A DNA stretch of 15,019 nt from UBA1205 sp045598105. GTDB taxonomy: Bacteria > Bacteroidota > Bacteroidia > Bacteroidales > WCHB1-69. Of the stretch, positions 1-7,392 are shown piece by piece. Both the position numbers and the translations under genes were made by a program. The stretch covers positions 1 through 15,019 of the forward strand of contig JAZLLK010000096.1 in assembly GCA_045598105.1 (NCBI GenBank), given 5' to 3'. The notes beneath the pieces were generated by a model. The model made no database searches and was not told the DNA's origin. It worked only from the letters and a program-made list of their open reading frames with translations. Numbering within the stretch: position 1 is the stretch's first letter; the number at the start of each line of letters is the position of its first letter.

Positions 1-92
1 GTTTTATTCAATACTATGCCGTCGTTTTGAGCCATGGCAGCTACGCCGGTAAGGCACACTAAAAGGGTTAATAAAACGCTTTTACAATTCAT
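1..92 (-). CDS. Secreted protein, N-terminal fragment (signal peptide only)
   Basis: A minus-strand reading frame starts with ATG at 92-90 and stays open to the window edge, giving 30 codons. The translation begins MNCKSVLLTLLVCLTGVAAM and continues AQNDG. That is a textbook Bacteroidota signal peptide: a short basic N-region, a leucine/valine-rich core and a cleavage site after A-M-A, just before Gln22. No cysteine follows a lipobox, so a soluble or T9SS-exported protein is more likely than a lipoprotein. The mature part lies outside the window, so its function cannot be called. Upstream of the ATG is an A-rich stretch on the coding strand and no Shine-Dalgarno sequence, as usual in this phylum. 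A one-mismatch -7-like box (TACCTTTC, 222-215 on the minus strand) is the nearest promoter candidate and is weak. Confidence 0.7.
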   Translation of the reverse strand, partial: MNCKSVLLTLLVCLTGVAAMAQNDGIVLNK

Positions 93-336
93 TTTTATTT
101 TTACTGTTAAAGTTTTGTTTATATACATTGTTGCTGTTCCAAGTGCAGGTGTAAAACACAATTATAACCGTACGCTATGCACCCGCCTGCATACTTCACC
201 TGTTTTATACTACCGAAAGGTATTAAAAAACAATCCAATATATACATATTAGTACAATTATAAGTTGTTTAACCACAAAAGTGCAACATTAACTCAAATC
301 ATATTTCAATAATTTTTTACACAAAATTGAATGTTG

Positions 337-441
337 CCGCATGAAAAAGTTGCAATACACGTGCCAAAAAATGCCAAAAAAGGAAATCTAAATAATTTAA
401 AATTAAGTCCGTAACAAAACACATCAGTCTTGCAGACAAAA
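337..441. repeat. Possible degenerate remnant of the structured repeat family
   Basis: The 14-mer AATTTAAAATTAAG at 394-407 is identical to 9031-9044, at the outer end of element A. The 13-mer CTTGCAGACAAAA at 429-441 is identical to 13888-13900, in the central stem of element C. A CCGCAT at 337 lies 68 bases before the AAG, compared with 58-60 bases in the two intact composites. The pieces are in the right order but too close together, so this would be a deleted copy. Chance matching in AT-rich DNA is a real alternative. Confidence 0.3.
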
Positions 442-470
442 GCAAAGACAAAAAAAATTTTTTCACACTC

Positions 471-492
471 AAAAAAAAAAAAAAAAAAAAAA
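471..492. repeat. A22 homopolymer tract
   Basis: Twenty-two consecutive A residues lie in noncoding DNA. Such a run is prone to slippage and may act as intrinsically curved or nucleoprotein-excluding DNA. Its exact length should be treated with caution, because homopolymers are a common sequencing error. Confidence 0.9.
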
Positions 493-635
493 TAGAGTAT
501 AAAAATAGTATTTTTTAATATAACATATTGTTTTTGTGTGTGTTATAAAGCAAAATTTGTTCAAATTCACAAAAACATGTTACACGGCATGCTTACGCAC
601 CGCTTGCAAAAATGGAAGAAAAAAGGCATGCTTCG

Positions 636-651
636 TTTTTTTTGGGGGGGG
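636..651. repeat. T8G8 homopolymer junction
   Basis: Eight T residues are followed directly by eight G residues. On the minus strand this reads C8A8, the same kind of junction as C11A9 at 14412-14431. A shorter one, C4A9, sits at 827-839. All three are intergenic. Confidence 0.85.
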
Positions 652-842
652 AGGGAGTGATGGGTAAAAAAAATAAATGGAAGAAACGCTACCATGCCGA
701 CAACGAAAAAAAAACAACGGACACGAACGGCAACATATAAAAACCATACATGAAAAGCTGATGCAGCTACAACAGGCATGCAAAACAGAAAACTATCCGT
801 TACACATGCACAATTGTATCTTTTTACCCCAAAAAAAAATGC

Positions 843-850
843 TACCTTTG
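843..850 (+). promoter_or_regulatory. Bacteroidota -7 promoter box for the PPTase gene
   Basis: TACCTTTG matches the Bacteroidota TAnnTTTG -7 element exactly and continues as TACCTTTGCA, the same ten bases found before the GNAT, rpmB and prfA genes. The expected start of transcription is just downstream, leaving a leader of roughly 70 bases before the ATG at 931. The best -33-like TTG (814-816) is 26 bases upstream, longer than the usual spacing. Confidence 0.7.
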
Positions 851-930
851 CATCATGTAAAATAACGCATGCCCCACGTAAGGACAAGCAATTGATTTTT
901 TTCAAGTAACATATTAAATACTTATATACA

Positions 931-1626
931 ATGATAGCCTATATAGCCGATACTGCGGTGCTTGCCCGTGAAGACTTATTCCGTAGCCTGTATGCACGGG
1001 TAAATGAAGAACGCAGGCAAAAGATACGCCGCATGCGTCAGTATAAGGACCAATGCCTATCATTGGCAGCGGAATTACTGCTCATAAAGGCCTGCCGGGA
1101 TTACGGCATTAACTATTACGAACAGCATTTAATATATAATGAGCACCAAAAGCCGGCCTGGGCATGCTCACCCTTGCATTTTAACCTATCCCACTCGCAC
1201 CACAGGGCACTGTGCGTAACTGACCACATGCCGGTAGGATGCGATGTTGAATACATAAATGGTGACCACACAGATATAGCCCGCCGATATTTTACACCGG
1301 AGGAGTACCAAGCCTTGACAGCGTGCTGCACACCGGAAGAAAAACTGAATAACTTTTACCGTATGTGGACACTAAAAGAAAGCTATATAAAATGTACGGG
1401 GCAGGGTTTTCACCTGCCACTGAACCAATTCGGCATAAACCTGCACACGCAGCCGGTGCAGTTGCTACGCCCCACCAATGAGCACAGCTACAGTTTTTAT
1501 GAATATGCCCATGACAATGACTACCGCTACGCCGCCTGCGTACAGCATAACGAAAACATGAAGAAATCTCCGGCTGATAACGTACTATGGAAACACTGCC
1601 GGCTTGACGATGAAAATTTTATATAA
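931..1626 (+). CDS. 4'-phosphopantetheinyl transferase, Sfp/AcpT superfamily
   Basis: The enzyme transfers the 4'-phosphopantetheine arm of coenzyme A to a serine of acyl or peptidyl carrier proteins in the cytoplasm, making them active. All hallmark motifs are in order in the 231-residue protein: FNLSHS (residues 84-89, CoA/phosphate contact), VGCDVE (102-107, with D105 and E107 expected to bind Mg2+), the RYFTPEEY segment (119-126), and W-T-L-K-E-S-Y-I-K (146-154, with E150 and K154 expected in catalysis). The length is normal for the Sfp group and longer than AcpS. The gene stands alone behind its own promoter, with no fatty acid, polyketide or peptide synthetase gene nearby, so the target carrier protein cannot be inferred. 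It could be the housekeeping enzyme or serve a secondary pathway. The ATG at 931 is the first that gives a normal N-terminus. Ten of its eleven Ile codons are ATA. Confidence 0.9.
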   Translation: MIAYIADTAVLAREDLFRSLYARVNEERRQKIRRMRQYKDQCLSLAAELLLIKACRDYGINYYEQHLIYNEHQKPAWACSPLHFNLSHSHHRALCVTDHMPVGCDVEYINGDHTDIARRYFTPEEYQALTACCTPEEKLNNFYRMWTLKESYIKCTGQGFHLPLNQFGINLHTQPVQLLRPTNEHSYSFYEYAHDNDYRYAACVQHNENMKKSPADNVLWKHCRLDDENFI

Positions 1627-1644
1627 AACCGCCTGAAAGCCGGC

Positions 1645-1670
1645 AACAACCTATATTCATATTTGTTGTT
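1645..1670. other. Weak inverted repeat after the PPTase gene
   Basis: AACAAC (1645-1650) and GTTGTT (1665-1670) can pair across a 14-base loop shortly after the PPTase stop codon. There is no T-run, so it is at best a weak transcript-end structure. Confidence 0.25.
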
Positions 1671-1749
1671 CCCACACACACTGCGTCTATATACCTGCCA
1701 TAGGCAAAAAAAATTTCCGCTATACATAGTATGGCCTACATATCCGTGA

Positions 1750-1776
1750 TAACATTGCAACCGATTTGCAATGTTA
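1750..1776. terminator. Perfect 11-bp hairpin between convergent genes
   Basis: TAACATTGCAA (1750-1760) and TTGCAATGTTA (1766-1776) form a perfect 11-bp stem with a five-base loop. It lies between the convergent ends of the PPTase gene and the metal-import operon, so it could end or stabilise transcripts from either side. Neither strand carries a T-run after it, so it is not a canonical intrinsic terminator. Confidence 0.45.
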
Positions 1777-1827
1777 GCGATATAAGGTGACGGCTCATAA
1801 AGCGAAGCCTGTTATCAAATGCAATTG

Positions 1828-2223
1828 CTATTTATTAGCAGGCTTACAATGCTCTTGTCCGTTATGACTATGAGCACAGGCCGAAGTGCAGTTACCGGCA
1901 CAACTATGCGAAGGCACGCATTCCTGAGCGGTAAAGCCCAGTTTTTGTATAGCGGTACACAAGCCGGGAACAGTATTCTTTTTGGGATTGTACACTATGG
2001 TTACTTCACCTGTAGACAGGCAGAATACCACGTCTTTTACGCCTTTTTCGTAGGCTATATTGCTTTCTATTTTATCTTTACAGCTTTGGCAGGTACCGCT
2101 GGTTTGTATGGTTACCTGTATATATTTGCCCGGTTTATTATCAATGGCAGCAAGCGGGCTTGCGTTCAGCTTTACTAAGCAGGCCATAAGGCATAAGGTG
2201 ATAAATAGTTTTATTGTTTTCAT
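1828..2223 (-). CDS. Exported heavy-metal-associated (HMA) domain protein with Cys/His-rich tail
   Basis: A 131-residue protein with an N-terminal signal sequence (about residues 1-21, ending L-N-A), then one ferredoxin-like HMA domain (about 34-101). The metal-binding loop reads G-T-C-Q-S-C (Cys45 and Cys48), the CxxC that binds Cu(I) or other soft metals in CopZ/Atx1-type proteins. The tail (102-131) adds Cys102, 108, 112, 116 and 126 and His106, 118, 120 and 125, which looks like a second metal-binding patch. It is the last gene of the minus-strand operon, 22 bases after the TonB-dependent receptor. The inferred job is to take metal from, or pass it to, the receptor system in the periplasm. 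Copper is most likely from the motif, but zinc, silver or mercury cannot be excluded. No transcription factor or P-type ATPase is in view. Confidence 0.85.
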   Translation of the reverse strand: MKTIKLFITLCLMACLVKLNASPLAAIDNKPGKYIQVTIQTSGTCQSCKDKIESNIAYEKGVKDVVFCLSTGEVTIVYNPKKNTVPGLCTAIQKLGFTAQECVPSHSCAGNCTSACAHSHNGQEHCKPANK

Positions 2224-2245
2224 GTGATTACATTATATTATATTA

Positions 2246-4507
2246 CTAATTAAGATATTTCAATATAAACCTTACGCCTGCGTAGCCCATAATACCTGTA
2301 ATAGGGCCCCACACCAGGGTGGTGTCAAAGGCATTGCTAAAGGGGTTAGCGGCATCTATAATAGGCGTATGTTGGCGATAATTGGTAAGGTTTTCACCAC
2401 CCACATACAGTTCTACATATTTAAACTTTTTGGTTACCTGAGCATTCAGGGTTACATACCATGGTGTGGACACGGCGTTGGCTGCCAGTTCGGAAGGACG
2501 CAACTGTGGATTGGCCTTAAAGAAACTGATGTATGACTGCGGCAGGCGGGCGGCACCATGCATCTGCAGGGTAAGTGAAAATTTCCACTTGTCAAATTTG
2601 GTGGCATAATTCACCCCTATTACGGCTTTATGCGGTGCTACCAGCGGTTTTTGCTGCATGCTGCCATTAATATATTCTTTAGCCAGCGTATAGCGGTAAG
2701 CCATGGTAATTTCCATACCCTTGAACGGATACAGCATTATTTCCGCCTGTGCGGCGTGAGAATAGGACTTGCCGTGAAGGGTATTAAAATACACATGTGT
2801 ATAGTCTTTATCCACATCGGCCACTACCTGATTAACAAAGTATGTATAATAATAGTCTATTATAAACGAGCATGTTTTATTTTTTATTTTCCATTGTTGT
2901 GTAAAGCTTATGCCGGCATTATAGGCTTCTTCGGCCTGTATGGCTTGGGGCAGCACTATGGTTTTGCTAGCTGCCATATAGGCGGCATTTTCTATAAGCA
3001 GGTGAGGACTTCTATAGCCTTTTCCCGCCGACAGGCGGAAGGAGGAACTATGTGCTGCCTGCCATTTCACATGCAGGCGGGGTGTCCACAGCAAACCATA
3101 CAGGCTGTTATAATCCAGGCGAAAGCCTGCCATGGCTACCAGCTTATCTTTCAGCACATAACTATATTGTGCAAATACACCCGGCACCCATTCGAGCGAG
3201 GCTGTAGCGGCTACATATTGCTCGGTGATATAGTCAGACTGGAAACTGAGGCCGGCATCTATTTTATGACGGTCGTTTTTATCCATAAAGTTCTCATAGA
3301 ACACATTCACATAAGCACTCCACTGACGGGCGGCATACTGCTGCAGGCCGTAATACGACTTATAGTCATGAAAAGTAAAAGACACTATGGTTCCTATACT
3401 TTCATCTGGTCCGGGAAGTATAATACCATTCTTACTTATTACATTAAACCGGTGATTTTGTATGCCTATGCCGTAATGACGGGTGGTAAGTTTATCCTGC
3501 TTGGGGCAAAAGTCGGTTTCACCGCCGGTGCGGGTATCATACAAATAGCTGTACATGGTATGCCCTGACAGTTTACCGTGTTTTTCATAATCCCACCGGT
3601 TCATTACATTCACGTGGGTATTGAGAGGTACATCCAAAAAGCCGTCCTTATTATGGTCCCATTTTACGGGCATATTTTCAAAATGCCCCAATACCATGGT
3701 GCTCACATGCTCTTTTACGGGTATGCGGGTATTGAAATTTACCTCGTTTTTAAGCATGGAATTAAGAAACAGGTTTACAAAAACCTTTTCCTTATTGGTT
3801 ACCGGCTTTTTATAGCTTACGCTTATTTGCCCTGTTATGGACTCATATCCGTTAATTACCGAGGAAGTACCTTTAGATATGCTTATGCTCTCCATCCATG
3901 TACCGGGCACATACAGCAAACCCAAAGGCAATGACAGGCAGCGTATATAAGGTGTATTTTCCAGCAATATTTGGCTGTAAATACCGGCCAGTCCCAGCAT
4001 TTGTATTTGTTTGGCGCCGGTAACGGCGTCGGCATAATTCACATCTACCGAGGCATTGCTTTCAAAACTTTCGGCCAGGCTGCAACAGGCGGCAGTATGC
4101 AGCCCGTCGCCGGTAATTACCTGTGTGAGCATAGGCTGCACTGATATGTACGAGCCCTCGCCGGCACTCACGGTAACGCCCTTGAGCCTGTTAAGGCTTT
4201 GCAATTCTATGCTGATGGTATCATTGCCAATATCAGTAATATTAAGTGTATCGGATATATGCCCCACGTATTGTACTATAAGCCGTGAGGACTGCGGCAC
4301 TGTATTTAGTGCAAAATATCCGTTGGAATCACTCACCACCCCTATGGTAGTGCCCATCCAATATACATTGGCACCTTCCAGTGCCTGCCTGCTTCCGGCG
4401 TCGTCTAAGGCATACACTAAGCCTTTTATCTGCTGTGCCTGCACCTGCATGAGCATTATACATATACTCATACAACACAATAGCCGCCTTATTTCCCCGT
4501 TTTTCAT
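2246..4507 (-). CDS. TonB-dependent outer membrane receptor
   Basis: A 753-residue outer-membrane transporter driven by TonB-ExbBD energy. In order: signal peptide (1-24, ending Q-A-Q), carboxypeptidase-D-regulatory-like beta-sandwich (about 27-105, with SNGYFAL and a VQYVGH segment), plug domain (about 120-235, including QPMLTQVITG and the SITGQISVSY end), then a beta-barrel with alternating aromatic strands to the C-terminus. The length is short for a SusC-type glycan importer and fits metal or siderophore receptors. No SusD-like partner is present, which argues against polysaccharide uptake. The gene starts two bases after the stop of the M16 gene, so the two are almost certainly translated from one message, and an HMA metal-binding gene follows. 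Those neighbours suggest a metal, a metal complex or a metal-carrying protein as substrate. That is inference, as no substrate-specific motif is visible. Confidence 0.9.
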   Translation of the reverse strand: MKNGEIRRLLCCMSICIMLMQVQAQQIKGLVYALDDAGSRQALEGANVYWMGTTIGVVSDSNGYFALNTVPQSSRLIVQYVGHISDTLNITDIGNDTISIELQSLNRLKGVTVSAGEGSYISVQPMLTQVITGDGLHTAACCSLAESFESNASVDVNYADAVTGAKQIQMLGLAGIYSQILLENTPYIRCLSLPLGLLYVPGTWMESISISKGTSSVINGYESITGQISVSYKKPVTNKEKVFVNLFLNSMLKNEVNFNTRIPVKEHVSTMVLGHFENMPVKWDHNKDGFLDVPLNTHVNVMNRWDYEKHGKLSGHTMYSYLYDTRTGGETDFCPKQDKLTTRHYGIGIQNHRFNVISKNGIILPGPDESIGTIVSFTFHDYKSYYGLQQYAARQWSAYVNVFYENFMDKNDRHKIDAGLSFQSDYITEQYVAATASLEWVPGVFAQYSYVLKDKLVAMAGFRLDYNSLYGLLWTPRLHVKWQAAHSSSFRLSAGKGYRSPHLLIENAAYMAASKTIVLPQAIQAEEAYNAGISFTQQWKIKNKTCSFIIDYYYTYFVNQVVADVDKDYTHVYFNTLHGKSYSHAAQAEIMLYPFKGMEITMAYRYTLAKEYINGSMQQKPLVAPHKAVIGVNYATKFDKWKFSLTLQMHGAARLPQSYISFFKANPQLRPSELAANAVSTPWYVTLNAQVTKKFKYVELYVGGENLTNYRQHTPIIDAANPFSNAFDTTLVWGPITGIMGYAGVRFILKYLN

Positions 4508-4509
4508 CT

Positions 4510-7377
4510 TTACTTCTCTCTTTTTTTACCTTTTGACTCAGGCATGAGTTTCATGGTAACAAAATTATTTAAATCCAGGCATTGCAATGCAAACGATTGC
4601 AAATCGGCAACGGTAACCGCCCTTACCTGTTTTTCGTAATCGTTATAATTTTCACCATTAATTTTATATAAATTTACTTTTTGTAACTCATCTATCCAAA
4701 AATCATTGGTATGCAATTCGTTATTTCTTTCATTTATAAGTTGTTCCTTTACCTTATTCAGGGTGAGTTCATCGGGACCGTTTTGTACATATTGCCGGCA
4801 TATTTTAAGGAGTAATTTTTCTGTTTTGGTCATATTTTTGGGGGTACTTTCCGCTATTATTTGCCATGATACAGCAGGTTGCGGCATCGCGGCAGCATAT
4901 ACGGACACGCCGGGAGTGTAGTCTATGCCGGCTTTTTCACGTATTTCATGTGTCATGGTTATATTCATGGCGGTGCCCAGCATACGGGTAAGCAGTTCAT
5001 GTTGGGGGCTATAACTGAAGCGGGTGTTAGTGCCTGCCATTATTACCATACTTTGGTTTTGGCTACCCTTGTACAAGGTATGTGTTATTTTGCCTTCGGC
5101 AAATGAGGTGCTGCAATTCCTATACATGGGAATGGCACCATTTACAGGCAACTGTTCCACATAGCTCACTATTTGGTGTATTATATTGCTGTCAATATTA
5201 CCGGTGAATATAAAGGTGAAGCTGTCGGCATAAGTAAACTGTCGGCTGTATATATCGGCTATTTTTTCCATGGTAAACTGCTGCCATTGGTCTTCACAAG
5301 GCAGAATAACGGTACGCTTGTCGTAGGGGTAACAGGTTTTACGGAATTGGTCTGCCAGCATTATATAGGGGTCGTTGGCAGCATATTCATACTGCGCATG
5401 CAGTTCCATTACGTATTTATCCATACTTTCCCTGTCGTAGCGGGGTGAGGTAAAATACATATAAAGCATTTGCAGCAGAGTAGTAATTTCGTCGGTGGTG
5501 CAGCTGCCGCTGAATCCGGACACACATTCTTCCATATAAGGGCTCAATGACACCTGCTTTCCTTTCAAATACTTTTGCAAGTCGGTGAAGGTAAAATCGC
5601 CCAATCCGCAGGCCTGCACTATACCTGTTACATGCCTTGCCACAAATGCATCTTCATTACTACACAGGGAGGTACCTCCATAGCGAAAGGCCTGCAGCTG
5701 TATTTCATCATTCTTATAACGGGTGGGCTGTACCAGCACCTTTACCCCGTTATTCAGGAACATTTCTATGCAGCCCATATTTTTGTTATATCCTTTAATA
5801 TACGTTGATAGCGGTGTTTTACTCTCCGGTATGTTTTCCATTAAAGGTCGCGGAGCATAATTATCACTATACGGGGAATGTTCCACGCTTTTTACTTCAG
5901 TGTATATAGCCTTATATTCATTAGTATCCAGCATAGGCCGCAGGGCATCAGGTGCGGTAACGCACAGCACATAATTGCTGTCGGTAATCCACGTTTTAAT
6001 TTTGCCGTTCACATCGGCAAGGCTTATGCCCGGCAACAGCTGCTGTATATATTCATACGCTCTTACGGCTCCGGGCATAGGCTGCTGCTGCAAAAAATGC
6101 ATGGTGCAGGCTTCGGCCCATTCATTATGATATGTATTGGCATATTCCTGCACATTATTGGCATAACGGCTATAGAGTTCGAATTTTTGACGTTCCAGCT
6201 CCGAAGCTAAAAATCCGTGTTGCACAGCCGTATATACCTGCTTGAGCAATTCTATTATGGTCTCTGACACCATGGATGCCTTCACTTGGGCATACAGTTC
6301 CAAAGCGTCGGTGGTGCGGCCGCCATAGCTGTCATGATGGCACATTGCATGCACATAAGGCGAAGCTAAGGTGTTGCCGGTTTCATTCAGGCGGTCATGA
6401 AGCATACCCGTTACCAGCGTGCCTACTATATAATCCCTATAATCCCACAGGGTGAGTATAGGTGTATGTGCATGTTTCCAATACATATCCACATCGGCTT
6501 CTATGGCTTGGGGGTCGGTAGCCACGGCTATAACAGGGTCGGTATTAGAGGGAACATCACATACCATGCGTTCCGGCCTGTTCACAGGAGCCGCACAGGT
6601 ATCAAAATAAGTCCGTATTTGTTTTTCTATTTCGGCAGGCTGTATATCTCCTACTATAATTATAGCCTGCATATCGGGTCTATACCAATTGGTATAATAC
6701 TGCTGTAGTGCACTTAGATGAAAAGTACGAATAACGGTATCGTTGCCTGCAGGCATACGGCGGGCGTATGGTGAGCCACAGAGCATGTGTGGCCACACCT
6801 GCATTTCCATACGTTCGGTAACGTCCATGCCGGCCATATTCTCCAGCATGGTCTCACGTTCCTTATTCACCACATTATTATGCAGGCACAGCCCATGTGC
6901 CCATTCTGCCAGTATTTTAAAGCCTATATCTAATGTGGAGGGCGTATTGGAGGGCAGGTTGATATAATACACTGTTTCATCAAAGGAGGTATAAGCACGG
7001 GCACAGGCATCATAATTCACCTCTTGCTGCTGCAAAAGGTCTGCAAGGGCACCATTCTTACTGTTTTTGGCATTTTTAAATACTATGCGTTCACACAGGC
7101 GGGCCAGTCCCTGTTGGTTATCCTCTTCCTGCACCGATCCGGCATTTACCACCAGGCGGAATTGCGCACTATGTTCCGGTTGCTTATTGGCTCGTATATA
7201 ATAGGTGAGGCCGTTGGCCAAATGTCCCACTCTCACGCTGTCATCTATGGCTATGGGTGCATAGCTCGGATAACGGTATATAGGTTTGGTGATGGCTTGC
7301 GCCCACAAGGTGCTGACGGTAAGCATAGAGCACAGGCTCATGCACACAGCTATAAGTATAATGTATATATTCTTCAT
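4510..7377 (-). CDS. M16-family (PqqL-like) peptidase homologue lacking the zinc motif
   Basis: A 955-residue exported protein with a signal peptide (1-26, ending W-A-Q). It has the M16 N-domain pattern, including GLTYYIR (56-62), AGSVQEEDNQQGLA (79-92) and AYTSFDETVYY (128-138), and a second M16-like half. Size and layout match the PqqL group. The HxxEH zinc site is replaced by R93-L-C-E96-R97: both histidine ligands are arginine, while the glutamate remains. The third ligand, normally the last Glu of an ERGVVxxE-type helix, is Asn180 in ERETMLEN (173-180). The frame is intact over its whole length, so it is unlikely to be a decayed gene. It is better seen as a non-catalytic or metal-independent member. 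PqqL and FusC, its known relatives, lie next to TonB receptors and degrade imported proteins; here it is joined to a receptor gene but probably binds rather than cuts. It follows the lipoprotein gene by 15 bases. Confidence 0.85.
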   Translation of the reverse strand: MKNIYIILIAVCMSLCSMLTVSTLWAQAITKPIYRYPSYAPIAIDDSVRVGHLANGLTYYIRANKQPEHSAQFRLVVNAGSVQEEDNQQGLARLCERIVFKNAKNSKNGALADLLQQQEVNYDACARAYTSFDETVYYINLPSNTPSTLDIGFKILAEWAHGLCLHNNVVNKERETMLENMAGMDVTERMEMQVWPHMLCGSPYARRMPAGNDTVIRTFHLSALQQYYTNWYRPDMQAIIIVGDIQPAEIEKQIRTYFDTCAAPVNRPERMVCDVPSNTDPVIAVATDPQAIEADVDMYWKHAHTPILTLWDYRDYIVGTLVTGMLHDRLNETGNTLASPYVHAMCHHDSYGGRTTDALELYAQVKASMVSETIIELLKQVYTAVQHGFLASELERQKFELYSRYANNVQEYANTYHNEWAEACTMHFLQQQPMPGAVRAYEYIQQLLPGISLADVNGKIKTWITDSNYVLCVTAPDALRPMLDTNEYKAIYTEVKSVEHSPYSDNYAPRPLMENIPESKTPLSTYIKGYNKNMGCIEMFLNNGVKVLVQPTRYKNDEIQLQAFRYGGTSLCSNEDAFVARHVTGIVQACGLGDFTFTDLQKYLKGKQVSLSPYMEECVSGFSGSCTTDEITTLLQMLYMYFTSPRYDRESMDKYVMELHAQYEYAANDPYIMLADQFRKTCYPYDKRTVILPCEDQWQQFTMEKIADIYSRQFTYADSFTFIFTGNIDSNIIHQIVSYVEQLPVNGAIPMYRNCSTSFAEGKITHTLYKGSQNQSMVIMAGTNTRFSYSPQHELLTRMLGTAMNITMTHEIREKAGIDYTPGVSVYAAAMPQPAVSWQIIAESTPKNMTKTEKLLLKICRQYVQNGPDELTLNKVKEQLINERNNELHTNDFWIDELQKVNLYKINGENYNDYEKQVRAVTVADLQSFALQCLDLNNFVTMKLMPESKGKKREK

Positions 7378-7392
7378 TTTATATATAATTTA

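Larger units (their letters stand above)
93..842. other. AT-rich intergenic region without a credible gene
   Basis: This stretch separates the divergent secreted-protein start at 92 and the PPTase promoter at 843. The open frames in it are low-complexity (Lys/Asn-rich or Phe-rich) and cross the homopolymer runs, so I do not call genes. It holds an A22 tract, a T8G8 tract, a possible remnant of the structured repeat family near 337-441, and three GCATGC palindromes at 587, 626 and 776; a fourth lies just beyond at 867. I see no tRNA or other recognisable RNA gene. Confidence 0.6.

Noticed and set aside
567..905. Minus-strand frame of 112 codons between the left edge and the PPTase.
   Set aside because: It is Phe/Cys-rich low-complexity sequence crossing the homopolymer tracts and covering the PPTase promoter, with no recognisable domain.
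2630..3568. Long plus-strand frame of 312 codons inside the TonB receptor gene.
   Set aside because: It is the antisense shadow of a well-supported gene, with an unnatural composition rich in Ile, Tyr and His.
4510..7377. Pseudogene call for the M16 gene because the active site is lost.
   Set aside because: The frame is complete over 955 codons with signal peptide and both halves intact, and gene spacing is typical of a working operon.
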